From: SXNM01 sp964586155
GTDB taxonomy: Bacteria; Myxococcota_A; UBA9042
DNA length: 64,000 nt
Direction of reading: 5' to 3'
Assembly: GCA_964586155.1 (NCBI GenBank)
Contig: CAZPHC010000009.1
Location: 62,001-126,000 of the forward strand
The position numbers and the translations under genes were made by a program. This document shows positions 37,561 to 48,303 of this stretch, piece after piece. Position 1 is the stretch's first letter. Each line of letters opens with the position of its first letter. Below the pieces are notes generated by a model that saw nothing but the letters and a program-made list of their open reading frames with translations, made no database searches and was not told the DNA's origin.

Positions 37561-38412
37561 TCAGGCGGCGAGGTGGCCGGGGATCGGCAGGTTGTCGCCG
37601 GCGACGACCGGGCCAACGGGCACGAAGGGCGGCGCGAAGGTCGGGATCGGGCCCTTGCCCATCACGTTCATCACCTGTTGCTGCGGCAGCCACATCATGA
37701 AGACCGCGAACACGCCCTTGCCGATCGCGTCGAAGAGCTCCTTGTGGTGCATGGCCTTGCTGTCGTTCAGCGCCTTGACCATGCCGTCCTTGAGGCTCGT
37801 GGCGCTCATCGCGGCCATCTTGGCCGAGGGGCAGGTGATCAACGGCATCGGCACGTTCGGCATCGGCGGCGCCATCGGCCCGGGGAAGGCGGCGAACGCC
37901 GGATACCAGGGCAGACCGGGCACGGAGACGCCGCTCTGCCAATCCTTCCACGCCTTGCTCAGGTGCTTGGCGATGGCCTTGGAGAACGCGAGCTCCTGCG
38001 GCGTCGACTTGGGCGCCGACATCATGATGAAGCTCTCGATCGCCGGGCCGTCGAGGCAGCCGGGGGCGCCGATGGCCGAGACCGCCATGATCTTGAGGTC
38101 CTTGAACTTGGCCTGCAGGCGCCACATATCCCAGGCCTTGCAGATCGCGTCGCAGATCCCGTCGATGTACTTGGTGAAGTCGTTGTGCATCCGCTTGGCG
38201 GCGTCGACGTGGTACTTGTTCGGGGTCGCCGGGGTGAAGAGCCAGTCCGCGCCGAAGGGCTGCACCAGCTCGCTCGGCTTGAACGAGTCGACGTATTGCT
38301 TGCCATCGGGGTTGCCGGTCGGCTGCTGCCAATCGGTCGGCAGCACGATTCCGTGCGCTTTGAACGCCAGCTTGACGAGCTGCTTGAGCATCGCGGGCTG
38401 TGGACCTGGCAT
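37561..38412 (-). CDS. unrecognised 283-aa protein with Met/Pro-rich Gly loops
   Basis: The ATG at 38412 follows GGAGGAG. There is no signal peptide. The N-terminal half is helical (LKQLVKLAFKAHGIVLPTDW; KYIDGICDAICKAWDMWRLQ). The middle carries short Gly/Pro/Met-rich stretches (PGPMAPPMPNVPMPLITC), and the C-terminus another (VMGKGPIPTFAPPFVPVGP). The IMAVSAIGAPGC and KAWKDWQSGV segments recall phage-tail or injection-system accessory proteins, but no tail, spike or sheath gene is nearby. I therefore assign no function. It stands between ftsK and the Cys-rich lipoprotein gene, on the same strand as both. Confidence 0.75.
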   Translation of the reverse strand: MPGPQPAMLKQLVKLAFKAHGIVLPTDWQQPTGNPDGKQYVDSFKPSELVQPFGADWLFTPATPNKYHVDAAKRMHNDFTKYIDGICDAICKAWDMWRLQAKFKDLKIMAVSAIGAPGCLDGPAIESFIMMSAPKSTPQELAFSKAIAKHLSKAWKDWQSGVSVPGLPWYPAFAAFPGPMAPPMPNVPMPLITCPSAKMAAMSATSLKDGMVKALNDSKAMHHKELFDAIGKGVFAVFMMWLPQQQVMNVMGKGPIPTFAPPFVPVGPVVAGDNLPIPGHLAA

Positions 38413-38572
38413 GGCTCCTCCAACGCGGCGGCAGCGACGCGCGCCAACACCCCTGCATCGAACCACCGCCGCGACGTCTCAGCAAGCGCGGTCACGCGGA
38501 AGGCGCCGGGATCGGGGCATCCTCGCCCCATGGAAGCGGGTCGGGCGCGGCCCGGGCAGGGCAGGGCGCCGC

Positions 38573-41500
38573 TCAGAACATGTCGGCGGCGCCCATGATC
38601 TCGCGCGGCTTGTTCGGCCCACGCGACGGACCGACGATGCCGCGGGCCTCCATGTGGTCGACGATCCGCGCCGCGCGGCCGTAGCCGATGCCGAGCTTGC
38701 GCTGCAGGAAGCTGACGCTGGCCTGGTCGGCCTCGATCGAGACGCGCACGGCCTCGTTGAACAGCGCGTCGAGCTCCTCGTCGTCCGGCACGTCGCTGAC
38801 TTCGGACTCCGGATCGGCCAGGATCGACATGTCGTAGGTCGGAGCGCCCTGATCGGCCCAATGCTTCGCCAGGCGGTTGACCTCGTCGTCGGTGATCCAG
38901 GTGCCGTGGCAGCGGCGGATGTGGCTGCTGCCCGGCGGCACGAAGAGCAGGTCGCCCATGCCGAGCAGGCTCTCGGCGCCGACCGAGTTGAGCACGACCT
39001 TCGAGTCGATCGAGCTCGCGACCTGGAAGCTGATGCGCGTCGGGAAGTTGGCCTTGATCATGCCGGTGATGACGTCGGTCGACGGCCGCTGCGTCGCCAG
39101 GATCACGTGGATGCCGGCGGCGCGTGCCTTCTGCGCGAGGCGGGCGACGGCGCGCTCGACCTCCTTGCCGCTGGCCATGATCAGGTCGGCGAACTCGTCG
39201 ATGACGATGACGATGTAGGGCATGTCCTCGGGCTCGGGCGCCGCGGGCAGCATGTCGGCGCCGGGCTCGCCCGCGTCGACCCAGACCGTCTCGCCGTTGC
39301 GCACCGCGACCTTGCTGCGGCGCGCCTTGTCGCGCAGCTCGGGCAGCTTGGCCTTGTAGCCCGCGAGGTTGCGGACCTGGACGTCGGCCAGGACGTGGTA
39401 GCGGCGATCCATCTCGCGGCAGGCCCACTTCAGCGCCAGCTCGGCCTGATGCGGGTCGTCGATGACCGGCAACATCAGGTGCGGGATGCCCTCGTAGACC
39501 GAGAGCTCGAGCACCTTCGGGTCGATCAGCAGCAGCTTGACGTCGTCCGGCGTGGCGCGGAACAGCAGGCTGGCGAGGAAGGAGTTGATGCCGACCGACT
39601 TGCCGGTGCCGGTGGCGCCAGCGACGAGCAGGTGCGGCGCCTTGGCGAGGTCGGTGACGACGGGGCCGCCCTCGATGTCCTTGCCCAGCACGATCGTCAG
39701 CTTGCTGGCCGCGTCCGCGTAGACCTTCGAGTCGAGGATCTCGCGGAAATAGACGATCTGGCGAGACTTGTTCGGAACCTCGATGCCGACGACGTCGCGA
39801 CCCGGGATCGGCGCGACCACGCGCACGCGCAGGGCGGCGAGCGACATCGTCAGGTCGTCCTTGAGCCCGGCGATGCGGCTGATCTTCACGCCGGCGGCCG
39901 GCTTGTATTCGTAGGTCGTGACGACGGGGCCGGGCCGGATGTCGGTGACCTCGCCGGCGATTTTGAAGTCCGCGAGCTTCTGCTCCAAGATCCGGGCGTT
40001 GTCGACCAGGATGTCGTAGGGCGCCGAGACCGAGCGCTCCGGCGGCGGCTGGACCAGGGTATGCGGCGGCAGGCGCCAGGACTTGCGGTCGCCGATGTCG
40101 AGCGCGCCCTGGGCGGTGGTCGGCGAGGCCGCTGCCGGCGTGTTGCCGCGCATGGCCTCGGTCTCGACGATCCGGGGCCCGGCGGCGCGCGCCGCGGCGA
40201 GCGCCTGGCGCAGGTTCGGCACGGCGTCGACCGAGGTTGGGGCGTCGTCGTCGTCGTCGGTCGCGGCGGGCGCAGCGGCGACCTGGGGCACCGGCGGCGG
40301 CAGCGCGTCGTCGTGTGCGACCACCGCCGCAGCGGGCAGCGCGTCATCGTCGCTGGCGGCGTCGGCGACCTCGGCGGCGTCGGCCCCGGCTGGCTCCTCG
40401 ACCAGCGAGAACGACGCGCGGTTCTGGATCGACGGGTAGGAGCGGGCGTCGGGCTCGACCACAGCCGCGGCGGGCTCGGCGTCGGCCCCGTCCACGGCGT
40501 CGCGGGCGCGGACCCGCGACGGCGGCAGCAGATCGGGCGACGGAGCCAGGGTATGGCCAGCAGGGAAGGCGGCGGCCGACGCCGCGAGCGCCGGCTGCGG
40601 GCGGATCGAGCTCGGGCGGGTGTCGGGCAGGCGCACGATCTGCTCGGCCGGCTTGGGCTCCTCGCTGCCCTCGGCCATGCGTGGCGCCGTGCGGGCGCGC
40701 AGCAGGCTCGTCGCCGGGCGGGCGCCGAAGTCGATGACCACCTCGCCGGCCTCGGTTTCGCGCACCGGCACCGCGAGCGGCGCGACCGGGGGCGGCGGCA
40801 CCGCGTTGGCGGTCACGAGGACGTCGTCGTCCTCGCCGGCTGCGGCGGCGTCCGCCTCGGCCTCGGCGGCCTGCTCGGCGGCGATGCGCTCGGCCTCGGC
40901 GGCCTTTTCGGCGCGCTTGCTGGCCCGCGCCGCAGCGAACGACTGCCAGGCGCTGCCGCCGCGCTCACGCAGGTCGGCGGCGCCGCGCTGGCCCCAGCGG
41001 CTCACCTGGCCGGCGAACCATTGCGCGGCGATGCGGAAGAGCGGGCGGCCCGTCAGCGCCGACAGCGAGCTGGTCAGCAGCACCAAACCGACGAGTGTGG
41101 TGCCGGCGGTCGACAGGAACGCGCGCAGCAGCTCGGCGATCGCGCTGCCGACCAGGCCCGCCGCGTCCTTGCCCCACGGCCGCACGAGCAGCCCGCGCGC
41201 CACGAGGTGCACCAGGGTCAGGCCTCCGAGCAGGACGCCGACGCTGCCGACCGCGACGTGCAGGCGCGGCGCGATGCTCCGGCCCAGGACGGTGCGCGCC
41301 GCCAGGGTGCACAGCAGCGCGTCGAGGCCCCAGGCGCCGACGCCGAGCAGGTTCAGCAGCAGGTCGGCGATGCGGGCACCGACCGGGCCGACGTAGTTCT
41401 GCAGGGCCTCGCTGCTGCCCTGGCCGGCGTGGACGAGCTCCATGTCGCCCGCCGAGAAGCTCCACAGCGACAGGCCGAGGCCGAGCGCGGCCGAGAAGAT

Positions 41501-41650
41501 GACGATGCCCGCGAACTCGGACCGACGCTCGAGCGATGGCGAGGTCGCCTGCGGCAAGAGGTCGACCGCCCGCTGGAAGAGCGTCTTGGACTGCGTGTCG
41601 CCGTCGTCACGGCGGATCTTCGCTGCGGTTGCGCCCTTGCCCCTGGCCAT
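38573..41650 (-). CDS. ftsK: DNA translocase FtsK/SpoIIIE
   Basis: 1,025 aa. Four membrane helices occupy about residues 45-225 (for example FAGIVIFSAALGLGLSLWSF and LHVAVGSVGVLLGGLTLVHL). They are followed by an Ala/Asp/Glu-rich linker to about 490, shorter than in E. coli. The motor has Walker A GATGTGKS near 678, Walker B YIVIVIDEFADL near 810 and the ILATQRPSTDVITG block. The winged-helix gamma domain (about 955-1025, ending GIVGPSRGPNKPREI) reads KOPS-like sites. It pumps chromosome ends through the closing septum. GGGGGAG lies before the ATG at 41650. It is divergent from lolA, whereas ftsK and lolA are co-directional in enterobacteria. Confidence 0.95.
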   Translation of the reverse strand: MARGKGATAAKIRRDDGDTQSKTLFQRAVDLLPQATSPSLERRSEFAGIVIFSAALGLGLSLWSFSAGDMELVHAGQGSSEALQNYVGPVGARIADLLLNLLGVGAWGLDALLCTLAARTVLGRSIAPRLHVAVGSVGVLLGGLTLVHLVARGLLVRPWGKDAAGLVGSAIAELLRAFLSTAGTTLVGLVLLTSSLSALTGRPLFRIAAQWFAGQVSRWGQRGAADLRERGGSAWQSFAAARASKRAEKAAEAERIAAEQAAEAEADAAAAGEDDDVLVTANAVPPPPVAPLAVPVRETEAGEVVIDFGARPATSLLRARTAPRMAEGSEEPKPAEQIVRLPDTRPSSIRPQPALAASAAAFPAGHTLAPSPDLLPPSRVRARDAVDGADAEPAAAVVEPDARSYPSIQNRASFSLVEEPAGADAAEVADAASDDDALPAAAVVAHDDALPPPVPQVAAAPAATDDDDDAPTSVDAVPNLRQALAAARAAGPRIVETEAMRGNTPAAASPTTAQGALDIGDRKSWRLPPHTLVQPPPERSVSAPYDILVDNARILEQKLADFKIAGEVTDIRPGPVVTTYEYKPAAGVKISRIAGLKDDLTMSLAALRVRVVAPIPGRDVVGIEVPNKSRQIVYFREILDSKVYADAASKLTIVLGKDIEGGPVVTDLAKAPHLLVAGATGTGKSVGINSFLASLLFRATPDDVKLLLIDPKVLELSVYEGIPHLMLPVIDDPHQAELALKWACREMDRRYHVLADVQVRNLAGYKAKLPELRDKARRSKVAVRNGETVWVDAGEPGADMLPAAPEPEDMPYIVIVIDEFADLIMASGKEVERAVARLAQKARAAGIHVILATQRPSTDVITGMIKANFPTRISFQVASSIDSKVVLNSVGAESLLGMGDLLFVPPGSSHIRRCHGTWITDDEVNRLAKHWADQGAPTYDMSILADPESEVSDVPDDEELDALFNEAVRVSIEADQASVSFLQRKLGIGYGRAARIVDHMEARGIVGPSRGPNKPREIMGAADMF

Positions 41651-41860
41651 GACTGCTCCCCCCTGGTTGCCGCTCCGCCTGTCAGTGCAGCGATCGCGGC
41701 CGCGGATCGCCGGACGTCGGACGTTCCCGCCCAGCGTAGCAGAGCGATCGATCGGCGCCAGAAAACGGCCGCTGTCGGACGATCGTGGCGGGTCGCGTCG
41801 GGATCGGGGCCGAATCCGCGCGCCCCGTCCGGCGTTGTTCCCCCGAACGGCGCCGCAGAG

Positions 41861-41889
41861 TTGCGCCGGGGCGGTCCGCGCCCGATACT
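41861..41889 (+). promoter_or_regulatory. putative lolA promoter
   Basis: TTGCGC (41861-41866), a 17-base spacer and GATACT (41884-41889), 40 bases before the lolA ATG. The -10 is the same as that before the helical lipoprotein gene at 6120. Confidence 0.45.
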
Positions 41890-41928
41890 GCTGGCCCCGC
41901 GTTCACGGGGTTGATCACCGAGGTGCCC

Positions 41929-42789
41929 ATGCGAATGTCCCGCGCCATCGCCACCGCCGCCAGCGTCGCCAGCGTCGCCTTGCTGCTGCCCGCTTCGTCG
42001 CTGATCGCCCAGCCCAAGGCGACGACCAAGGCGACGACCAAGGCGCCTGGGGCCAGCACCGCCGCCGCGGCAGCCCCCGCGGCCGATCCGCCCGCGGCCG
42101 CCGACGCGTCGAAGCCAGCGCCGCAGCCCGCCGCGCCCGCTGCAGCCAAGGCCGCGAGCTCGAAGTCGAGCCCCGAGGCGCTCGCCCTCGCCGGCCGGGT
42201 CGCGTCATTCTACGCCGCGACCGAGGGCATGACCGCGAGCTTCACCCAGGTCGTGCGCAAGAAGGGCCTGAAGAAGGGCATCCAGCGCAAGGGCCAGGTC
42301 TGGCTCAAGAAGGGCAAGGTGCTGGCCGACAAAGACGCCGACGGCAAGCCGAAGGTGCAGAACGGCCGCATGCGCTGGGACTACCCGGACGAAGAGGTGT
42401 TCTACTTCTCGGACGGCGAGATCCTGTGGACCTACGAGCGCCGTGAGCGCGTCGCCTTGCGCCTGCCGGTCAAGGACAGCCGCTTGTACCAGGCAACCGG
42501 CTACCTGCTGGGCCAAGGCGATCTCGCTGCGGACTTCGACCTCAGCGTGGTCAAGTCACCCGTGGCCGACACGTTGGCGCTCGAGATGGTGCCCAAGGAG
42601 GGCGCCGCGGTGATGCAGAAGCTCACGCTCATCGTCGACACCAAGACCGGCGCCGTGGTCGCTTCGATCCTGGTCGATCCGCTGGGCGACTCGACGTCGT
42701 TGTTCTTCAAGGACCTGAGCTACGGCGCCGTCGAAGACAAGACCTTCGAGTGGAAGCCGCCGGCGGGCGTGACCATCCGCACGCCCTGA
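41929..42789 (+). CDS. lolA: outer-membrane lipoprotein carrier protein LolA
   Basis: 286 aa from the ATG at 41929 (GAGG before it; 41935 is also possible). A signal peptide (ASVASVALLLPASSLIAQ) is followed by an 80-residue Ala/Pro/Lys linker. Its start is an exact DNA repeat (AAGGCGACGACC twice, 42016-42039). The LolA half-barrel then begins near residue 85: FYAATEGMTASFTQVV, KGQVWLKKGKV, MRWDYPDEEVFYFSDGEILW and LYQATGYLLGQGDLAADFDL. LolA ferries lipoproteins across the periplasm. The long N-terminal linker is not found in E. coli LolA. With 11 lipoprotein genes in this window alone, demand for the pathway is evident. A LolC/E-like permease lies at 23 kb. Confidence 0.85.
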   Translation: MRMSRAIATAASVASVALLLPASSLIAQPKATTKATTKAPGASTAAAAAPAADPPAAADASKPAPQPAAPAAAKAASSKSSPEALALAGRVASFYAATEGMTASFTQVVRKKGLKKGIQRKGQVWLKKGKVLADKDADGKPKVQNGRMRWDYPDEEVFYFSDGEILWTYERRERVALRLPVKDSRLYQATGYLLGQGDLAADFDLSVVKSPVADTLALEMVPKEGAAVMQKLTLIVDTKTGAVVASILVDPLGDSTSLFFKDLSYGAVEDKTFEWKPPAGVTIRTP

Positions 42790-42866
42790 GGCGTCGTCCC
42801 GGCCTCCTGCGCGCGTCACCCTGGTCGGCCTGCCATTGACGCCCCGCCACGCCGGCGTCAGGCTCG

Positions 42867-44822
42867 ATGGCCGAATCTCGCCGCGACCGCGCGCGTCGCG
42901 TCGCCCCTCGCCGGAGTCCGTTGGCCGTGACCGCCGCGTCCCACCACGAGCGCCAGCCCGAGCGCGAGCCGAAGCTGCCGTCGGCTTTGGCCAGGGCTGC
43001 CCGGGGCGTCTTCGCGCTGGCGGCCGCAGCGAGCGCGATCGTGGCGTTCCTCTCGCCCCTCTCTCTCGCCGCAGCCGCGACGCCCCCGACGCTGAACGCC
43101 AACTCCCACGCCCCAGGCGCGCTCGCCGGCGATGGCGCGTTGGTGCCCAGCATCCGGGCTCCGAGCGATGCGCCGGCCGCGGATGAGCCGATCTGGTCGG
43201 TGCTCGCCTCGTTGGCCGTCAGCCGGCGCGGCCTGGCGTTCTCGAGCGACGCCGACGGCAGCCACCGCGTCCAGGTGCTGCACGGCGACCTCGCCACCAT
43301 GGACCTCGGCCTCGGCGCGAACTGGCGCGCCTTCGGCTTCGAGGCCGTGCTGCCCGTGGCCCTGGTCGTGCGCGGCGGCGGCCCGGATCTGCTGGGCATC
43401 GATCCTCCGGTCGGCCCCACCTTTGGCGACCTCCGCCTCGGCGCGCGTTGGCGAGCGCTGGACGGGCTGCTGGTCGCCGCCGGTCGCCTCGACGCCGGTG
43501 CCCGCCTGCTCTGGTCGGCGCCGACCGCAGGCAGGGCGAGTTGGCTCGGCGGCGCCGGCGCCCAGGTCGACCTCTCGGGCCTCGCGGGCTGGAGCGACGG
43601 CGCCTGGTCCGCCGACCTCGAGCTCGGCCTGCGTCTTCGGCCCCTGGCAGCGCTGGACATCATCGAGCGCGACCCCACCACCGGCCAGCCGCGGTTGGAC
43701 GCGGCAGGGGCGCCGCAGCCGCTGCGCGTGCTCGCCAGCGGCAACCGCATCTTCGCCAGGCTGCGCGCCGCCCGCGCCCTGCCGTGGCGTGGCGTCACCG
43801 TCGCGCTCGAGGGCCAGGGCTTCTGGGACGTCGCGCGCGAAGCGACCAGCGGGCAGTGGCTCGGCGACGGCCTGGTGGTGGCAGACCTGCCGCTGCAGCG
43901 CGGCGCCTGGCGCTTGTTCACGGCCATGGGCGGCGCCGCGACGAGCTCCTGGGGCAGCGCGTCGTTCCGCGCCCTCGTCGGCCTGCGCGTCCGCCCCGAT
44001 CGCCTGCCGGCCGACAGCGATGGCGACGGCCGCGACGATCGTGACGACCGCTGCCCGCAAGCCGCCGAGGACTTCGACGGCTTCGAGGACAGCGACGGCT
44101 GCCCGGACCTGGACGACGACGGCGACGGCATCCCCGACACCGCCGACCGCTGCCGCCTCGAGCCCGAGGACAAGGACGGCTGGCAGGACGAGGACGGCTG
44201 CCCCGAACCCGACGACGACGGCGACGGCATCCCCGACGCCCAGGATCGCTGCCCGCGCCCCGCAGCCGGTGCGCCCGCCGGCAGCTCGGCCGAGGACGTC
44301 GATGGATTCGAGGACAGCGACGGCTGCCCGGAGCCCGACAACGACGGCGACGGCATCCCCGACGCCGACGATCTCTGCCCCGACGCGGCCGAAACGGTCA
44401 ACGGCTACGCCGACGTCGACGGCTGTCCGGACGTGCCGCCGCCGCCGCTCGCGGCGCTGGTCGAGGGCCGCATCGTCCTGCGCCAGGCGCTGCGCTTCTT
44501 GCCCGGCGGCGCCCAGCTCGACCCGAGCAGCCGACCGATCCTGGCGGCGGTGGCTGCGCTGCTGCGCGAGCATCCCGAGGTCAAGGCGATCGAGGTGGCC
44601 GCCTACACCGACGACAGCGGCACGCCCGAGCAGCGCCTGGCCGAGACCCAGGCCCGGGCCGACGCGGTCAAGGCGGCGCTGGTCGGCAGCAGCGGCCTCG
44701 CCGACCACCAGATCCTGGCCAAGGGCTACGGCGACGCGCAGCCGCTGGCGAGCAACGCCGACGCCTGGGGCCGGACGCGCAACCGCCGCGTCGAGCTGCG
44801 GGTGTTGGGCGCCCAGCGCTGA
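42867..44822 (+). CDS. OmpA-family outer membrane protein with type-3 (calcium-type) repeats
   Basis: 651 aa from the ATG at 42867; the start is uncertain because the n-region is long (about 45 residues) before the hydrophobic core (VFALAAAASAIVAFLSPLSL). Residues about 95-385 look like a beta barrel, with alternating hydrophobic strands. From about 386 to 520, thrombospondin type-3-like units repeat (DSDGDGRDDRDDRCP; DDDGDGIPDTADRC; DNDGDGIPDADDLCP), which usually bind calcium and form a rod. The C-terminal OmpA domain (about 535-651) has LRFLPGGAQLDPSS, VAAYTDDSGTPEQRLAETQA and the peptidoglycan-binding GYGDAQPLASN..NRRVELRVL. It anchors the outer membrane to the wall. It is 77 bases downstream of lolA, so possibly co-transcribed. 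Confidence 0.88.
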   Translation: MAESRRDRARRVAPRRSPLAVTAASHHERQPEREPKLPSALARAARGVFALAAAASAIVAFLSPLSLAAAATPPTLNANSHAPGALAGDGALVPSIRAPSDAPAADEPIWSVLASLAVSRRGLAFSSDADGSHRVQVLHGDLATMDLGLGANWRAFGFEAVLPVALVVRGGGPDLLGIDPPVGPTFGDLRLGARWRALDGLLVAAGRLDAGARLLWSAPTAGRASWLGGAGAQVDLSGLAGWSDGAWSADLELGLRLRPLAALDIIERDPTTGQPRLDAAGAPQPLRVLASGNRIFARLRAARALPWRGVTVALEGQGFWDVAREATSGQWLGDGLVVADLPLQRGAWRLFTAMGGAATSSWGSASFRALVGLRVRPDRLPADSDGDGRDDRDDRCPQAAEDFDGFEDSDGCPDLDDDGDGIPDTADRCRLEPEDKDGWQDEDGCPEPDDDGDGIPDAQDRCPRPAAGAPAGSSAEDVDGFEDSDGCPEPDNDGDGIPDADDLCPDAAETVNGYADVDGCPDVPPPPLAALVEGRIVLRQALRFLPGGAQLDPSSRPILAAVAALLREHPEVKAIEVAAYTDDSGTPEQRLAETQARADAVKAALVGSSGLADHQILAKGYGDAQPLASNADAWGRTRNRRVELRVLGAQR

Positions 44823-44849
44823 CGGGACCTCGAGGCGGGGGACGCTTCG

Positions 44850-46406
<1,557 letters not shown>

Positions 46407-46456
46407 CGTGAGGCTCCTCGGGGCGCGCCGGGGGTCCCGGGCGCGCGGCGGCGCGA

Positions 46457-46485
46457 ATCGTCGCAGCGCACCCGTCTGGTGACAA
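46457..46485 (-). promoter_or_regulatory. putative promoter for the carboxylase beta-subunit gene
   Basis: On the minus strand TTGTCA (46485-46480), a 17-base spacer and GACGAT (46462-46457), about 50 bases before the ATG at 46406. Confidence 0.35.
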
Positions 46486-46587
46486 GGGGCCTGCCAGCAA
46501 CCGACCGACGCGCAACCGCTCGATCGATCCCCCGCCGCGCTGTGCCCCGCGACGTCGCGACCAACGGCACGCGGTGCCAACTCGACG

Positions 46588-46615
46588 GTGACAAGCGCGG
46601 CCACTGTGGTACCCT
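46588..46615 (+). promoter_or_regulatory. putative promoter for the barrel-protein/hydrolase pair
   Basis: GTGACA (46588-46593), a 16-base spacer and TACCCT (46610-46615), 45 bases before the ATG at 46661. Confidence 0.35.
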
Positions 46616-46660
46616 TCCGCGCCCACCGTCCGGTGGCGCCTCGTTCGACACAGGAGCCCC

Positions 46661-48253
46661 ATGCCCACGCGCCCCAAGCGGCCCGCTCGTCCCGAGCGGC
46701 GCGCAACGACTCCATGGCCCGCGCTGTTGGCCTCGGTGCTCTGCATGGTCCCGGCGGTCCAGGCGTCCGCCGCGTGGCCCAAGGATGTGCTGGTCGGCGC
46801 CAAGATCGAGGCACGCGCGACCGCGACCGCGACCTCCGCCGTCGAAGCCCCTGGCGTGGCCGCCGACGATCCGCAGCGGCTGGGTAGCGATCGCCTCTAC
46901 GAGAGTCGCTTGCGCGCCGGCGGCTACGCCCGCTGGGAGCTGGGCGGCGTCTGGCTGCAGGCGCTGCAGCTCGATCTGCAAGCCGACTTCTTCGCCACGC
47001 CGCTGGCGATCCAGACCGGCGACGCCGGCGACGGCAACGCTGCGCGCCTGCGCGCCGACCCGCTGCTCTCGGGCACGCCCGACGTCCTGTCCATCGACGC
47101 CACCCTGCTGCGCCAGCTCGCGATCGAGGCGGAAGGACGCTTCTTCCGCCTCGCCGCCGGGCGCATGGTCTCGCGCTGGGGCCTCGGCCTGCTCGCCCAG
47201 GCCGGCGACGACGAGCCGTACCAATTCGGCCTCAAGCGCAGGGGCGCCGTGGTCGACCGCGCCCAGGTCGCGCTGCTGCCGGCGGGCATCCCCGGCGACG
47301 GCTCGTACCTCGGCGTCCTGCCGCTCGCGCTGGTGGTCGCAGCCGACCGCGTGGTCGACGACGACCTGGCCTCCAAGCGCGCCGGCGACGACGCCCGGCA
47401 GGTGATCGCGGCCGCGTTGCTGCGCGGGCCCGACGCCGAGTTCGGCGCCTACGGCGTGCGCCGCTGGCAGACCGACGCCGACGGTCTGGGCCTGAACGCC
47501 TGGGTCGCCGACGTCTACGCCTCGTGGAAGGGCAAGATCCGCGGCCTGCGTGTCTCGGCGGCCACCGAGTGGCTGTGGATCCGCGGCGACACGACCTGGT
47601 TCCGCACCGTGACCTCGCCGAGCAAGCTGCAGGTCGCGCAATCCGGCGGTCTGGTGCGGCTGCGCATCGAGGACGGCAACCTCGGTGTGCAGATCGACGG
47701 CGGCTACGCGAGCGGCGACGACACGCCGTTCGACGACACGATCTCGAACTTCAAGATGGCCCGCGACATGCGCGTCGGCCTCGTGCTCTTCGGCGAGATG
47801 TGGCGTCGCCAGAGCGCGACCATCGTCAGCAACCTCGCAGATCCGCGCTTCACCGGCCAGGCCCCGGCCGGCGCCGAGCGCTTCGCCTCGGCCGGCTCGG
47901 CCACGGGCGCGCTGTGGACCTCGCAGACCGTGCGCGCCCGCTTCGGCAAGCTGACGCTGCTCGGCGGCGTCCTCGTCGCCCAAGCGCCCGTGCCGCTGGT
48001 CGATCCGCACCGCACCGGCCTCAACGGCGGCACACCCACCGGCCCGCGCGGCGGCAAGGCCAGCACCGACCTCGGCATGGAGTTCGACGGCGCGGGCGTC
48101 TGGGACGAGCCGCTCGGTGGCGGATTGACGCTGCGCGCCCGCATCGACTTTGGCGTCGCCTTGCCGGGGCTCGCGTTCGCCGGCGCCAACGGTGACGAGG
48201 CTGCGGCCGTCGGCGCCGCGGTCGGCCAGATCGCGCTGCGAGGTGCCTTTTGA
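46661..48253 (+). CDS. predicted outer-membrane beta-barrel protein
   Basis: 530 aa; AGGAG precedes the ATG at 46661. Signal peptide (PALLASVLCMVPAVQASA) cleaved near residue 38. The mature part alternates short amphipathic strands with Gly/Asp turns (YARWELGGVWLQALQLDLQA; FFRLAAGRMVSRWGLGLLAQ; GKLTLLGGVLVAQ) and ends in a strand with C-terminal Phe (QIALRGAF). That ending is the usual signature for BAM-dependent barrels. RMVSRWGLGLLAQ resembles a motif seen in many myxobacterial 'outer membrane beta-barrel' proteins. I cannot assign a transported substrate. It is followed after 50 bases by the hydrolase lipoprotein gene, so the two may be co-expressed. Confidence 0.78.
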   Translation: MPTRPKRPARPERRATTPWPALLASVLCMVPAVQASAAWPKDVLVGAKIEARATATATSAVEAPGVAADDPQRLGSDRLYESRLRAGGYARWELGGVWLQALQLDLQADFFATPLAIQTGDAGDGNAARLRADPLLSGTPDVLSIDATLLRQLAIEAEGRFFRLAAGRMVSRWGLGLLAQAGDDEPYQFGLKRRGAVVDRAQVALLPAGIPGDGSYLGVLPLALVVAADRVVDDDLASKRAGDDARQVIAAALLRGPDAEFGAYGVRRWQTDADGLGLNAWVADVYASWKGKIRGLRVSAATEWLWIRGDTTWFRTVTSPSKLQVAQSGGLVRLRIEDGNLGVQIDGGYASGDDTPFDDTISNFKMARDMRVGLVLFGEMWRRQSATIVSNLADPRFTGQAPAGAERFASAGSATGALWTSQTVRARFGKLTLLGGVLVAQAPVPLVDPHRTGLNGGTPTGPRGGKASTDLGMEFDGAGVWDEPLGGGLTLRARIDFGVALPGLAFAGANGDEAAAVGAAVGQIALRGAF

Positions 48254-48303
48254 ACCTCGCCACCCTGATCCCGGCTACCGCCCGTTTCGCTCCGGAGGCG
48301 ACC

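Noticed and set aside
17308..38412. Possible contractile injection system locus, suggested by the AAA ATPase and the 283-aa protein
   Set aside because: No sheath, tube, spike, baseplate or tail-length gene lies between or beside them; the genes between are housekeeping and lipoprotein genes.
37325..41914. 1,529-codon plus-strand frame over ftsK and the 283-aa gene
   Set aside because: Antisense to ftsK, which has all functional motifs; the frame is Arg/Gly/Ala/Asp-biased shadow sequence.
42836..42860. TTGACGCC..GGCGTCAG inverted repeat before the OmpA-family gene
   Set aside because: Short arms, no T run and no convincing promoter; similar repeats are common by chance at this base composition.
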